The notes: generated from the letters alone by a model not told the origin. DNA of 64,000 bases from Deltaproteobacteria bacterium (GCA_020444045.1 JAHLLS010000001.1:124001-188000); one strand, 5' to 3'; positions 1 to 9,782 are shown, counted from the stretch's first letter. A program made the numbers and translations.

Positions 1-1
1 C

Positions 2-178
2 CATGGCGGGTTCGCCCTGTCCCACTGGTGCGGTGACGCCCAGTGCGAACGCCAGATCAAAGACGCGCTGAATGTCACCATTCGCTGCATACCGTTAAAA
101 AACAAACAGGAAGACGGGCCGTGTGTCTGTTGTGGCCGGCCCAGCAAAGAACGCGTCGTTTGGGCCAAAGCCTATTAG
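2..178 (+). CDS. proS: Prolyl-tRNA synthetase, C-terminal end (partial)
   Basis: Only the last 58 residues are in the window; the gene begins upstream. It charges tRNA-Pro with proline in the cytoplasm. The visible piece has two cysteine pairs (WCGDAQCE and GPCVCCGRP) that match the C-terminal zinc-binding domain of the archaeal/eukaryote-type (short) ProRS, and it ends in the invariant-looking C-terminal tyrosine (AKAY, stop) typical of that subfamily. The stop lies 6 bp before the start of the Rel/SpoT gene, so the two are probably cotranscribed. Identification rests on this short tail, so the subfamily call is good but not certain. Confidence 0.85.
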   Translation, partial: HGGFALSHWCGDAQCERQIKDALNVTIRCIPLKNKQEDGPCVCCGRPSKERVVWAKAY

Positions 179-184
179 GTCGCT

Positions 185-2338
185 ATGATACGGATTAACG
201 ACATTCTGGACAAAGTCGCTGAAACCAACCCCGAGGCCGATTTGGACATTATCGATCGGGCTTACATTTTCAGCGCCCGTGTCCACGACGGCCAGACACG
301 GCTGTCCGGCGAGCCCTATCTGATGCATCCCCTGGAGGTCGCAGGCCTCCTGGCCGACATGAACCTCGACCCGGTCAGCATCGCAGCCGGCCTCCTGCAC
401 GACGTGGTTGAAGACACGCACGCTTCCCCGGAAGAAATCGAAACCATTTTCGGCCGCGAGGTGCAGCATATCGTCAGCGGCGTCACCAAAATCAGCAAGC
501 TGCCGTTTAGCAGTTCCCAGGCCCGCCAGGCCGAAAGCCTCCGCAAAATGCTGCTGGCCATGGCGGACGACATTCGGGTGGTCCTCATCAAACTGGCCGA
601 CCGACTGCACAATATGCGCACCCTGCAGTTCCACAAAGAGAGCAAGCAGAAGCTGATCGCCCAGGAAACTCTGGACATATACGCCCCCATCGCCGCCCGC
701 CTGGGAATTTACTGGATGAAAAACGAGCTGGAAAACAGCTCGTTTAAATACCTCATGCCGGATGAATATGACCGTATCAAAGAGCGCGTCATCGCCGACA
801 TCAAAGAGCGTGAAGCTTATATCGAAGAGGTCAAGGGCATTATCCACGAAAAAATGGACGCCCACCAAATGAAAAGCGAGGTGCTGGGACGCTACAAGAA
901 TTATTACAGCGTCTACCAGAAGATGGTTTCCCAGAACCTGGCCTTCGAAGATGTTTACGACATCATCGCCTTTCGCATCATCCTGGACACCATACCCCAA
1001 TGCTACGAAGCATTGGGGATCGTGCATTCGCTCTGGAAACCCATCGACATCAAATTCAAGGACTACATTGCGCGCCCCAAACCGAATATGTATCAGTCCC
1101 TCCACACCACCGTCATCGGCCCGCGGGGCGAACGCGTCGAAATTCAGATCCGGACCCACGATATGGACCAGGTCGCCAAATCGGGGATTGCCGCCCATTG
1201 GCATTACAAGGAAGGCGGCGAAATCGATGAAAATGTCAGCAAGCGATTCGCCTGGATCCAAAACCTGGTGGACAACCAGGAAAACATCGGCAACCCTGAC
1301 GAATTTCTGGAAAACGTCCGTATCGACCTTTATCCTGACGAAGTTTACGTTTTCACACCCCACGGCGAGGTTAAAACCCTTCCCAAGGGGGCCACACCGG
1401 TGGACTTTGCCTTCATGATCCACACCGAGGTCGGCAACCAGTGCACCGGCGCCAAAGTCAACGGCCGCATGGTGCCGCTAAGTCATGAACTGGTCACCGG
1501 CGACACGGTCGACATTATAACGTCTAAAAATCATTATCCCAGCAAAGACTGGCTGAACTTCGTCAAGACCGTCAAAGCCCGCTCACGCATTCGCCAGTGG
1601 ATCAAGACCCAGGAAAAAAACCGCAGCCTGACCCTGGGGCGGGAAATGTGCGAAAAAGCCTTCCGGAAGCACCGCCTGAATTTTCACACCCTGCTGAAAT
1701 CACCCGAGATGCCCGCCGTGGTGGAGCATTTTGGCTTCAAATCGACCGACGATCTGATTGCCAGCGTGGGGTACGGGAAAACGACGCCCTTGCAGGTGGT
1801 GCGGCGATTTCTTCCCAAAATGGATGACGCCGAGGAAGACATCCCGCGGGACTCCATCCTGAACCGCCTGATGGGGAGAGTCAAAAAAAAGCCGGCTAAA
1901 ACCGAAATTCTGGTCAAAGGCCTGGACGATATCCTCATCCGCTTCGGCAAATGCTGCCAGCCGGTACCGGGAGATCCGATTATCGGCTACATTACACGCG
2001 GCTATGGTGTTACGGTGCACCGCGCCAATTGCGTCAATGCCTTGAAGATGAGTCCGGAACGGCAGATTGAAGTAGCCTGGACGGAAGAAAACAAGGAAAC
2101 TTACCCGGTCAAGATCCTGGTGATCTCCTACGACCGGGTCGGTCTGTTGGCCGATATAGCGACCATCATCAGCAAGAGTGACGCCAATATTGTCAGCGTC
2201 AATACGAGCACGAAAGAAAACCAGATGGTAGAAAGCTACCTGACGCTGGCGGTCTCCAGTACCGCCCATCTCAACCGGGTGCTGTCCTCACTACGCAAGA
2301 TTCACATGGTGCAGGATGTCCGACGCCTGAATGTCTGA
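185..2338 (+). CDS. relA/spoT: Bifunctional (p)ppGpp synthase/hydrolase (Rel/SpoT)
   Basis: Makes and degrades the stringent-response alarmone (p)ppGpp. The 717-residue protein has the full RSH architecture: an HD hydrolase domain (H48, HD at 72-73 within HDVVEDT), the synthetase domain around residues 235-345 with FKDYIARPKPN at 291-301, a TGS domain near 385-445, and a C-terminal ACT domain from about 645. The intact HD motif and the basic KFKD-type loop (rather than the acidic ExDD of synthetase-only RelA) point to a bifunctional enzyme. Length is normal for the family. It follows proS by 6 bp and is convergent with rpmB. Confidence 0.96.
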   Translation: MIRINDILDKVAETNPEADLDIIDRAYIFSARVHDGQTRLSGEPYLMHPLEVAGLLADMNLDPVSIAAGLLHDVVEDTHASPEEIETIFGREVQHIVSGVTKISKLPFSSSQARQAESLRKMLLAMADDIRVVLIKLADRLHNMRTLQFHKESKQKLIAQETLDIYAPIAARLGIYWMKNELENSSFKYLMPDEYDRIKERVIADIKEREAYIEEVKGIIHEKMDAHQMKSEVLGRYKNYYSVYQKMVSQNLAFEDVYDIIAFRIILDTIPQCYEALGIVHSLWKPIDIKFKDYIARPKPNMYQSLHTTVIGPRGERVEIQIRTHDMDQVAKSGIAAHWHYKEGGEIDENVSKRFAWIQNLVDNQENIGNPDEFLENVRIDLYPDEVYVFTPHGEVKTLPKGATPVDFAFMIHTEVGNQCTGAKVNGRMVPLSHELVTGDTVDIITSKNHYPSKDWLNFVKTVKARSRIRQWIKTQEKNRSLTLGREMCEKAFRKHRLNFHTLLKSPEMPAVVEHFGFKSTDDLIASVGYGKTTPLQVVRRFLPKMDDAEEDIPRDSILNRLMGRVKKKPAKTEILVKGLDDILIRFGKCCQPVPGDPIIGYITRGYGVTVHRANCVNALKMSPERQIEVAWTEENKETYPVKILVISYDRVGLLADIATIISKSDANIVSVNTSTKENQMVESYLTLAVSSTAHLNRVLSSLRKIHMVQDVRRLNV

Positions 2339-2399
2339 GCCTGCGGTGGCCCATCGCCAAACAGGCGCTTACAACCGAACCAAATGAACTGGTGAGAAC

Positions 2400-2591
2400 T
2401 CAGGGCGCCTTGACCACGTTGCCGGATTTAATGCAATTGGTGCATACCAACATGCGCTTGGCCTGACCATTCTTGAGTGCCCGAACCGTCTGCAGATTGG
2501 GGTTGAAGCGTCGTTTGTTGATATTGTGCGCATGGCTGACATTGTTGCCAACCATCGGTTTTTTGCCACAGATCTCACATTGTTTGGACAT
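2400..2591 (-). CDS. rpmB: 50S ribosomal protein L28
   Basis: Small basic protein of the large ribosomal subunit, 63 residues. It begins [11 protein letters not shown] and carries two CxxC pairs (CEIC near the N-terminus, CTNC near the C-terminus), as in zinc-binding (C+) L28 forms. An in-frame upstream extension exists, but the start at 2591 has a purine-rich AAGGGA about 10 nt upstream and matches the family N-terminus. The gene is convergent with the Rel/SpoT gene, with only about 60 bp between them. Confidence 0.95.
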   Translation of the reverse strand: MSKQCEICGKKPMVGNNVSHAHNINKRRFNPNLQTVRALKNGQAKRMLVCTNCIKSGNVVKAP

Positions 2592-2741
2592 TTTCAGGGT
2601 TCCCTTCGATAGAATCTTATCTATGCCACACAAAACAACGGAATATAAATTAACCAATTTTGTTTGTAAAGGATTTTATTTGCGCGCCGCTATGACGCTC
2701 GTCGCGGCAGAATGCATTCGCCCATCGGTGATGGACCGGGA

Positions 2742-3437
2742 CTAGAAAAAAGGCAGGATGCTACTACTGTCGGCCCGGTTGATCTCGGCCAGGGAAGCCT
2801 CGGCCTGCATGATATGGCGCAAGGCGATTTGATGGACCCCCACATCCGGATACCGGGTCAACACATTTTTAAATCGCCGCAAAGCGGCTTTATAGTGGCC
2901 GGATTTGTAATAAAACAGCCCGATATCGAGTTCGGACTCGGCCAGACTGCGAAGGCAGGCATTGATATTTTCCTGGGCCTGGACCGCATGAATGTCTTCC
3001 GGGTAGTCCATCACCAGGCGGGCAAACACCTCCAGCGCTTTCCGGGTCGACACCTGGTCCCGGTCCGGTGTGCCGATCTGGTCGAAATAACACATGCCGA
3101 TCTGGTAAACGACATAGGGAATGGCTTCGTTGCGAGGGTGCAGACTTTCAAATTCTTCATAGGCAAAGATCGCCTCTTCGTAATTGCCCAGGCGGTAGTT
3201 TGCGTCAGCGATTTTAAGTTCCGCCAGTTTGGCGTATTCACTGTAGGGATACCAGTCTTTCAGTTTTTCGAAGGCTTCCCTGGCCCCTTCGTAATCACCC
3301 GTCTCGTAATCATCGATACCATCCCAGGCCAGCGTCTGGGCCGTCTCATCATCCTCGCCCTCCCAGAATAGATTGAAAAGGGCGCATCCCGAGCATAAAA
3401 AGGGAAGAATCAAGCATAGTATGATGAATCGTTTCAT
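2742..3437 (-). CDS. bamD: Outer membrane assembly lipoprotein BamD
   Basis: Component of the Bam complex that inserts beta-barrel proteins into the outer membrane. The 231-residue protein has a lipoprotein signal peptide ending FLCSGC (lipidated Cys18; the -3 residue is Cys, a slightly unusual lipobox), followed by tetratricopeptide-like repeats (e.g. GDYEGAREAFEKL, GNYEEAIFAYEEF, GHYKAALRRFKNV), the standard BamD arrangement. A Shine-Dalgarno AGGA lies close before the ATG. It follows trxA on the same strand after a 117-bp gap that contains a strong inverted repeat (see that entry). Length matches the family. Confidence 0.92.
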   Translation of the reverse strand: MKRFIILCLILPFLCSGCALFNLFWEGEDDETAQTLAWDGIDDYETGDYEGAREAFEKLKDWYPYSEYAKLAELKIADANYRLGNYEEAIFAYEEFESLHPRNEAIPYVVYQIGMCYFDQIGTPDRDQVSTRKALEVFARLVMDYPEDIHAVQAQENINACLRSLAESELDIGLFYYKSGHYKAALRRFKNVLTRYPDVGVHQIALRHIMQAEASLAEINRADSSSILPFF

Positions 3438-3487
3438 GAGGTCCTGTATGGGGTTAGTTCCCCCATCCTCCGGTCACAGCCACATCA

Positions 3488-3545
3488 GACCGCAACCGTG
3501 CGGGTGAGCCGGCATCACAGCCTTTCTTCCCCCGCACCGGTCTGT
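3488..3545 (-). other. Structured intergenic element in the bamD leader
   Basis: Between trxA and bamD, two arms (CAGACCG + GTGCGGG at 3488-3506, and CCCGCAC + CGGTCTG at 3532-3545) can pair over 14 bp with one asymmetric 5-nt bulge. On the bamD (minus) strand the enclosed loop contains GGGGAAG, a small GGC/GCC hairpin and then CCCGCACGGT. This loosely recalls the central core of cobalamin riboswitches, but the total length (about 120 nt) is short and the canonical 3' box is not clear. No poly-U tract follows, so it is not a simple terminator. Function unknown. Confidence 0.4.
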
Positions 3546-3554
3546 GTATTGCGG

Positions 3555-3881
3555 CTATAGCAATTTCCCGAGCGAGGCTTCCAGTTTGGTCTTGGCCACC
3601 ATGCCGGTAATCTGGTCGACAACGTCGCCCCCTTTGAAAAAAATCAAGGTCGGAATCGCTTTGATGCCGTATTTTCCCGGAGTGGCGGGATTGTCATCGA
3701 CATTGCATTTCATGAATTTGACCTGTCCCTTGTAGTGGCCGGCCAACTCTTCCACAACCGGACCGATGGCTTTGCAGGGGCCGCACCAGGGGGCCCAAAA
3801 ATCAACCATCACAGGGGTATCGGATTGCAGTACTTCAGATTCAAAACGCGCATCATCGATTTCCATTACATTGTCAGCCAT
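3555..3881 (-). CDS. trxA: Thioredoxin
   Basis: General cytoplasmic protein disulfide reductase of 108 residues. The canonical active site WCGPC is at residues 32-36, followed by the cis-proline region (KAIPTLIFF), and length matches classical thioredoxin 1. A good Shine-Dalgarno (GAGAGGAA, 7 nt spacing) supports the start at 3881. It is divergent from purN and upstream of bamD on the same strand. No thioredoxin reductase gene is adjacent. Confidence 0.96.
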   Translation of the reverse strand: MADNVMEIDDARFESEVLQSDTPVMVDFWAPWCGPCKAIGPVVEELAGHYKGQVKFMKCNVDDNPATPGKYGIKAIPTLIFFKGGDVVDQITGMVAKTKLEASLGKLL

Positions 3882-4089
3882 ATTGGTTTCCTCTCTGGCA
3901 ATTTTAAAATCAAATTTCTCGGGAGTATATGTCCACGGTCACGGGTTGTCAACTGTGGAAAAGCCCGCTAATACAGTAATATTAAGGCTTTTTAAGAATT
4001 GCGAATGTTTGACAGCCCTCGCTGCATCTGCTACCAATCCCGCATACGGCAATCCGCTGTCATCACCCTCAATCCACGGAGGACTGCGC

Positions 4090-4857
4090 ATGAAACCGAA
4101 CCTTCGCATCGGCGCCCTCATTTCCGGTGGCGGCACCAATCTGCAGGCCGTTATTGACGCCTGCGAAAATCAATCCATCAGCGGCCAGGTGGTTTTCGTG
4201 GGCACCGACAATCCGAAAGCCAAGGGCCTGGAACGTGCCCGCCGGCATAACATCCCATCTTTTGTGGTGGATTACGGATCTCTTCTGGCCGCCTATCGTA
4301 ATGATCCGGCGGATCACCCCCTGCCCGACGATTTCGATTTGGCGGATATCCAAAAAAAATGCAGCCTGTTTCCACCGGGGGCGGAAACGGACCGCATTTG
4401 CAAATTTCTTGAAACCCGCGCCATCGCGGAAGCCGCCTTGATCGCGGCCATGAAACCCTACCCCTACGATCTGCTGATTCTGGCCGGCTTCATGCGCACC
4501 CTGAGCCCCTATTTCATCGACCGGGTGAATACCGACCGTACCCGGCCCCGCATCATGAACATCCATCCCGCCATTTTGCCTGCTTTCCCGGGCGTTGACG
4601 GCTACGGTGACACCTTCACCTATGGCTGCAAGGTCGGGGGCTGCACCGTCCACTTCATCGATTACGGAGAGGATACCGGCCCCATTGTCGGCCAACGTGC
4701 CTTTTCCATTCAACCCGGGGACACATTGGACACCATCAAGAAAAACGGCCTGACCGAAGAGTGGATCCTCTATCCCCACTGCATCGAGCTTTACGCCCAG
4801 GGCAAGCTTCAGGTTGTGGACAACGGACATCGGCGAGTCGTGGCGATTGCCCCCTGA
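4090..4857 (+). CDS. purN: Phosphoribosylglycinamide formyltransferase
   Basis: Transfers a formyl group from 10-formyl-THF to GAR in purine synthesis. Catalytic residues are visible: N157 and H159 in NIHPAILPAFPG and D195 in DYGEDTGP; the phosphate-binding GGGTNLQAV is at 13-22. The 255-residue protein is about 45 residues longer than E. coli PurN (212), mainly through an insertion near residues 64-112 rich in acidic and proline residues. The start at 4090 is chosen because GGAGG precedes it and the protein begins MKPNLRIGALISGGG; a longer in-frame extension to 3766 has no support. It is convergent with the TraB-family gene. Confidence 0.92.
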   Translation: MKPNLRIGALISGGGTNLQAVIDACENQSISGQVVFVGTDNPKAKGLERARRHNIPSFVVDYGSLLAAYRNDPADHPLPDDFDLADIQKKCSLFPPGAETDRICKFLETRAIAEAALIAAMKPYPYDLLILAGFMRTLSPYFIDRVNTDRTRPRIMNIHPAILPAFPGVDGYGDTFTYGCKVGGCTVHFIDYGEDTGPIVGQRAFSIQPGDTLDTIKKNGLTEEWILYPHCIELYAQGKLQVVDNGHRRVVAIAP

Positions 4858-4885
4858 AACGATCCGGTTTCCTTCGCGACGGCGG

Positions 4886-6055
4886 TCAGATGCCCTGCAG
4901 CACGCGCACGATCATGGGGAACGCCACGAAGGTCCCGATCGAACTGCCCAGGTTGGTGAACACCACCACCAGCAGAATGCGGGTGACCTTGTTGGTCCAG
5001 AACCCCCTGACCGATCGAATATCGTCCTGGAGCGACTCGAAATCGCGCACCTTGGGTTTGCGGGAAAACGTTTCCACCAGGCCGGAGACCCAGCCGGCGG
5101 CGATCATCGGGTTCAGCGATGTCAGCGGTGCCGACAACACCGACGATAAAATGGTCAGCGGATGGCCCCAGGCAATCAAGGCGCCCGCTCCGGCCAGCAA
5201 ACCGTTGGCGGCGACCCACCACAGGATCATGTCCGATCCGGCCTTGGAGCCACCGGCATAGAATCCATAGACAAAAAGCCCCAGGATCGCCGCCGGAAGC
5301 CCCCATTTGATCAAACCGGCGAGACGGCTTTTCGGCGGCAACGCCTCCAGGGCAGCCAGATCCGTCTCGGAGGACCAGTACCGTTTGATGCCCGGCACGT
5401 GGCCGGCCCCCACCACGGCAACGATGTGCGCGCCGGGGGCTTCCTTGATCTTCTGTGCCAGATAGCGATCCCGCTCATCGATAAGGATCGCCCGGATGAC
5501 CGGCTGCGACGCGCCGATTTCCTCCAGAAGCGCGTTGAGAACGTCCTCCTGCTTCATCCGTTCGATGTCTTCCTGGCTCAGGTCATCCACCTCTCCCAGG
5601 GACATCAGGAGCTGGTACAATAGCTTGATCTTGTCCCACAGGCCCATGCTGCGCCAGGTCCGGGAAAGCGTCACCCGGATATCGCGGTCGGCCAGCCATA
5701 CCTGGGCACCGGCCGCCTCAGCCGCCTCCACTGCGGTGATCATTTCCTGGCCCGGTTTGATATCCATGCGATCGGCAATCCGCTTCTGGAAACTGGCCAG
5801 AATCAGATTCGACAGCAGCAGGAATGCTTTTTTCTCTTTGACCACCTTGATGATGTCCATTTCCTGCCAACGAGACTTCTGGCGGACGGATTGCAGCCGT
5901 GATTCGCAAAGTTCGATACAAACCGTGTCCGGCTGTTCCGTCTCGATAGTCCGGCGCACAAGATCGGCGCTTTCCTGGGAGACATGGGCCGTGCCAATCA
6001 AGGTGATGGTGCGCCCGTCCCGCTCCAGCCGGTGAATGGGGGTGTCGTCTGTCAT
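4886..6055 (-). CDS. TraB/PrgY-family membrane protein
   Basis: Member of the TraB/GumN-like superfamily: the N-terminal domain has the conserved GTAHVS near residue 21, the CIELCESR segment, and a later GAGHVPGI motif, residues thought to form a metal-protease-like site. The 389-residue protein ends in several hydrophobic helices (from about residue 250: KWGLPAAILGLFVYGF; a long hydrophobic region; ILLVVVFTNLGSSIGTF), so it sits in the inner membrane. Founding members limit pheromone signalling in enterococci; the role in Gram-negative bacteria is not established. AGGAG 4 nt before the ATG supports the start. It is divergent from the CbbQ-like gene. Confidence 0.85.
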   Translation of the reverse strand: MTDDTPIHRLERDGRTITLIGTAHVSQESADLVRRTIETEQPDTVCIELCESRLQSVRQKSRWQEMDIIKVVKEKKAFLLLSNLILASFQKRIADRMDIKPGQEMITAVEAAEAAGAQVWLADRDIRVTLSRTWRSMGLWDKIKLLYQLLMSLGEVDDLSQEDIERMKQEDVLNALLEEIGASQPVIRAILIDERDRYLAQKIKEAPGAHIVAVVGAGHVPGIKRYWSSETDLAALEALPPKSRLAGLIKWGLPAAILGLFVYGFYAGGSKAGSDMILWWVAANGLLAGAGALIAWGHPLTILSSVLSAPLTSLNPMIAAGWVSGLVETFSRKPKVRDFESLQDDIRSVRGFWTNKVTRILLVVVFTNLGSSIGTFVAFPMIVRVLQGI

Positions 6056-6212
6056 GATGCTCCTGTTTCAGTTACAATAAAAGAATGAAGATATGACATG
6101 CCCGCCTTCAGCGCAACACGAAAACCATATCCACCGACGATGACAGGCCTCTTTTCAAAGCGGCTGAAATACGATAAATGCTTGAGAATCCAAACACAAG
6201 GAGAGAACTCGC

Positions 6213-7028
6213 ATGAAGGCAACCCTGTCGTCGCCGGCATCTCAGTACCTTATCGACCAGCCCCCCTATTACGTGAGAACCAAAGACGAAGTCCAGCAGT
6301 TTGAGGCGGCCTATCGCGCCCATCTGCCGGTGATGCTCAAAGGCCCCACGGGGTGCGGCAAAACCCGTTTCGTGGCGTTTATGGCCCACCGTCTGGGACG
6401 GCCCTTGATCACGGTATCCTGCCATGAAGACCTGTTCGCCTCCGATCTGCTGGGCCGCTACCTCCTGAAAAACGATGAAACGGTTTGGGTGGACGGCCCC
6501 CTGACCACCGCGGTGCGCAAGGGCGCGATCTGTTACCTGGACGAAATCGTGGAAGCCCGTAAGGACACGACGGTCGTCATCCACCCCCTGACCGACGACC
6601 GGCGGCAGCTTTCCATCGACAAAAAAGGGGAACTCATCCCGGCCCATCCGGATTTCATGATGGTCATTTCCTTCAACCCGGGGTATCAGTCCATTCTCAA
6701 AGATCTGAAACAAAGCACGCGTCAGCGGTTTATCAGTCTGGATTTTAACTATCCCGACGAGACCCGCGAGACCGAGATCGTGGCCCATGAAGGCGGCATC
6801 GATCCGGACGTGGCCGCCCGCTTGGTGGCATTGGCGACCCGCATCCGGCGAATCCGCGAACAAGGGCTGACCGAAGGCGCCAGCACCCGCCTCCTGATCT
6901 ATGCCGCCCTGTTGATGCGGGGAGGCATCGACCCCATCCAGGCCTGCCGCTCCGCCATCTGCCAGCCCCTGACCGACGACAAACGACTGCAGGAAACCAT
7001 GGAAGAACTCATTCGGGATTTTTTCTGA
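6213..7028 (+). CDS. MoxR-type AAA+ ATPase, CbbQ/NorQ family
   Basis: AAA+ ATPase of the CbbQ/NirQ/NorQ group, which remodels or activates a metalloenzyme client together with a VWA partner. In the 271-residue protein Walker A is GPTGCGKT (44-51), Walker B is ICYLDE (about 106-111), and sensor/arginine-finger regions follow ([19 protein letters not shown]). The gene has a strong AAGGAGAG ribosome site. The VWA gene starts 6 bp downstream, the usual Q-O pairing. No RuBisCO or NO reductase genes are in the window, so the client is unknown. Confidence 0.92.
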   Translation: MKATLSSPASQYLIDQPPYYVRTKDEVQQFEAAYRAHLPVMLKGPTGCGKTRFVAFMAHRLGRPLITVSCHEDLFASDLLGRYLLKNDETVWVDGPLTTAVRKGAICYLDEIVEARKDTTVVIHPLTDDRRQLSIDKKGELIPAHPDFMMVISFNPGYQSILKDLKQSTRQRFISLDFNYPDETRETEIVAHEGGIDPDVAARLVALATRIRRIREQGLTEGASTRLLIYAALLMRGGIDPIQACRSAICQPLTDDKRLQETMEELIRDFF

Positions 7029-7034
7029 CCGGTC

Positions 7035-9782
7035 ATGACCGCTGACCATCCCTTTGACGCCCTGGCCCCCTTCGACCCGGAGCTGGCCCGAACCCTCTCG
7101 AAGGCCGGCCATGAAGGCGGTCTGACCCTTTCCGCCGATGCCGTGTCGGACATTGTGGACACCATCCTCCTCGGGTATCAGCAGGAAATCCATTTCGGCG
7201 ACGCGCTGGCCAACGCTTACCGGACATTGCTGGCCGGCAGGGCACCGCAGGCCGTCACGGTCTTCGGTCGTGAAATCCGCAAGGTGGCCAGCCGCAGCGC
7301 CGCCTTGGGGCACCATCTGGCCAATGTCCTGCCCTCGATTCTGCTGACGCGCGATGAAAGCCTGTTGGACACATTCCAGGCGACCCTGGCCGTCCTGCTG
7401 ACCAAGGGCGAATATCTGGTCAAGGCGCCCCTGGAGGCGCTGTCCGCCATTGCGGCCGGCGACGACGACAACGGCCCGGCCTACCTGACGCTTCTTCAGG
7501 CGGTATTCGATCGCCCGCTGTCTTATAACCGCTGCCAATACCTGGGCAACCTGCTGCCGCGCGCCACCCTTAACCTGCAAGCGTCGCGCCGAAGCGTCCA
7601 GACACGGCAAATGACACGCCTTGTCACGGCAGACCTGAACCTGATCGAACCGTTTCTGGAAGGCCTGTCCCGGGGGTTGGACCTCTTATCGGCCGAGGCC
7701 CTGAACCGGTTCGTCACCCGTGGACTGGCGCTGGCTGGCCGGGACCCGCACGCCGCCCGCCGGTTTATCGCGCTGCGGTCAGGCCGCGGCCAGACGGCTT
7801 GCCGATCGTTGCAGACCGCTGTCACCCTGGATAGCCTGCAGGCGCGTTTGAATCGCTATTTGCAAGCCCGGACCGGGCAGGCCGGCCGTGTTCGGCCTCT
7901 TTCCGCGATTCGCCGGCCACAGGACGCCCTCATAAAAGGGCGGATGCATGCCAGCACCACCGATGGAGTTCATCTTTATCTCCCGGATGCAGTGGACCGT
8001 TTTTTGAGCCAGGCGGAGAATACCCGTCTCCTGTATGCCATGGCCAAGTTTGAAGCCGGCCTGCTGGAGTTCGACACCTTTGCCTTCGATCTCGAACGGG
8101 CCCGGGACATGGATTGCCTGGCGGACCTGCCGTCCGTCCCTTCACCCCCATCCAATGAAACGGTTTCAGATTTCTCCGCCTTCAGCCGGCAGTTTGACAC
8201 ACCCCGACTGGCACTGGACCTGCTGACCCTGTTCGAACACGCGCGCGTCAGCAAAAAAATGGCGATCGCTTACCCGGGCCTTGTCTGCAGCGCCCTGCCG
8301 CTGTTCCAGGACGCCATGCGAGCCCGGCTCGCAGCGCCCCGCCCCAATCTCCTGGATGTCTGTTACGGGGTCATCGCCCTGGACCTGGCAATGACCCCAA
8401 CGATTCAGAAGGACCTTGCGGCGGCCGCCCTGGTCAACGACTTGGCCGGGTTGTTTTCCGCCCATGACCCGTTGGCCATGCGGGTGGAACACTGTGCCGG
8501 ACTGGTAACGGCATGCTACGGCCGCGTCCGGTCATCCGTTGTCAATGGCACTGATGCACCGAGCCCATGGGCCCCCCCCTATCGTCTGGCGCTGCAGCCG
8601 GAACGCCTCGATGCCGCCAGCCGGGAAGCCGACCAGCAGGCCGACCGCTTGAGAGCGCGCCTGCAAGCCTGTGGGCTTAAAAGCTACCGGGGGGATCTGC
8701 GTCAGCTGATGCAGCGCACCGCCGGGCATCCCACCGCGGAAGATCTTGAGCAACTCATGTGCCGGCCGCTGGCGAACACGGACGATTGCGATGGAGAACC
8801 GATGGTCGGGCATGTGGTGCGGTTGCCCGCCGAAATCATCGACCAAACCGTCCGGTCCGGCGCCATCGAAGACCCCGACGATGTCGACCGCATCACCTGG
8901 CAGAAAGAATGGAGCGCCCTGATCGGCGATTACCTGCATGATCATGTCCGTGTCCGCGACCGTCGCATCGGCGGCACCGATACGGATTTTTATGATACCA
9001 TCCTAAGCCGCCGGGATGGACTGGTAACGCAGATCAAAACCGCTTTCGAATTGCTGCGTCCGGAGGGGCTCGGACTTCTGCGGCCATGGATCGAAGGCGA
9101 TGACTTCGATTACCGAGCCCTGCTGGATGTCGCCCTGGACCGCAAATCCGGGCGCCTGCCCTCGGACCGTCTCTACATCAAGCGGGTCAAGCAGCGCCGG
9201 GATGTCGCCGTCATGCTCCTGGTTGACCTTTCCCGTTCGACGTCCAATATTGTAGCAGGTGCTGATGGGTCGGTGCTGGACGTCACCAAGGAAGCCATTG
9301 TCCTGTTCACCCAGGCCCTGGAAGTTGTCGGGGATGCCTATGCCGTGGCCGGTTTTTCCGGTACGGGGCGTCTGGGCGTGGATTTTTTCCGTATCAAGGA
9401 CTTCGACGAACCCCTCAGTGCCCGCGTCAAGGGGACGCTGGGCGCGTTGACGCCCCAGCGCAGCACCCGGATGGGCGCCGCCGTCCGGCGGGCCACCCTG
9501 GAGCTGATGACCCAGGAAAGCCGCGTTCGCCTGCTGCTGCTGATCGGCGACGGGTTTCCCAACGACACGGAATACAAAGGGGATTATGCGGTGCAGGATA
9601 CCCGCCAGGCCATTGCCGAAGCCCGCAGCCGCAGCATCATCACACAGGCCATCACGGTCAATCTGCCGGCCAGCCCCCAATTGGATGACCTCTACGGCCC
9701 CGTCCGTCATACCGTTATATCGGACGTCAACGAGCTGCCCGACAAACTGCTGCGTCTCTATGGGACGCTGACACGTGCCTGA
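7035..9782 (+). CDS. VWA-domain protein, CbbO/NorD-like
   Basis: Large (915-residue) partner of the preceding AAA+ ATPase. The C-terminal von Willebrand A domain carries the MIDAS motif DLSRS (D731, S733, S735), preceded by the VAVMLLV strand, with later MIDAS-region residues in LLLIGDGFPND. The N-terminal two thirds is a poorly conserved helical region, as in CbbO/NorD, where the VWA domain docks the substrate metalloenzyme. The start is 6 bp after the cbbQ-like stop, indicating translational coupling. Which enzyme it serves cannot be told from this window. Confidence 0.88.
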   Translation: MTADHPFDALAPFDPELARTLSKAGHEGGLTLSADAVSDIVDTILLGYQQEIHFGDALANAYRTLLAGRAPQAVTVFGREIRKVASRSAALGHHLANVLPSILLTRDESLLDTFQATLAVLLTKGEYLVKAPLEALSAIAAGDDDNGPAYLTLLQAVFDRPLSYNRCQYLGNLLPRATLNLQASRRSVQTRQMTRLVTADLNLIEPFLEGLSRGLDLLSAEALNRFVTRGLALAGRDPHAARRFIALRSGRGQTACRSLQTAVTLDSLQARLNRYLQARTGQAGRVRPLSAIRRPQDALIKGRMHASTTDGVHLYLPDAVDRFLSQAENTRLLYAMAKFEAGLLEFDTFAFDLERARDMDCLADLPSVPSPPSNETVSDFSAFSRQFDTPRLALDLLTLFEHARVSKKMAIAYPGLVCSALPLFQDAMRARLAAPRPNLLDVCYGVIALDLAMTPTIQKDLAAAALVNDLAGLFSAHDPLAMRVEHCAGLVTACYGRVRSSVVNGTDAPSPWAPPYRLALQPERLDAASREADQQADRLRARLQACGLKSYRGDLRQLMQRTAGHPTAEDLEQLMCRPLANTDDCDGEPMVGHVVRLPAEIIDQTVRSGAIEDPDDVDRITWQKEWSALIGDYLHDHVRVRDRRIGGTDTDFYDTILSRRDGLVTQIKTAFELLRPEGLGLLRPWIEGDDFDYRALLDVALDRKSGRLPSDRLYIKRVKQRRDVAVMLLVDLSRSTSNIVAGADGSVLDVTKEAIVLFTQALEVVGDAYAVAGFSGTGRLGVDFFRIKDFDEPLSARVKGTLGALTPQRSTRMGAAVRRATLELMTQESRVRLLLLIGDGFPNDTEYKGDYAVQDTRQAIAEARSRSIITQAITVNLPASPQLDDLYGPVRHTVISDVNELPDKLLRLYGTLTRA

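Noticed and set aside
95..1423. 442-residue minus-strand reading frame opposite Rel/SpoT
   Set aside because: It runs antiphase to a well-conserved gene and has no family features; high-GC codon bias in the real gene produces long antisense frames.
2651..2667. AATTTTGT sequence upstream of rpmB resembling the nitrogen palindrome
   Set aside because: Its left half (ACCAA) does not complete the palindrome, there is no second copy and no sigma-54 promoter nearby.
3766..4089. N-terminal extension of PurN by 108 residues
   Set aside because: It overlaps the trxA gene antisense, and PurN starts at 4090 directly after GGAGG with a normal N-terminus.
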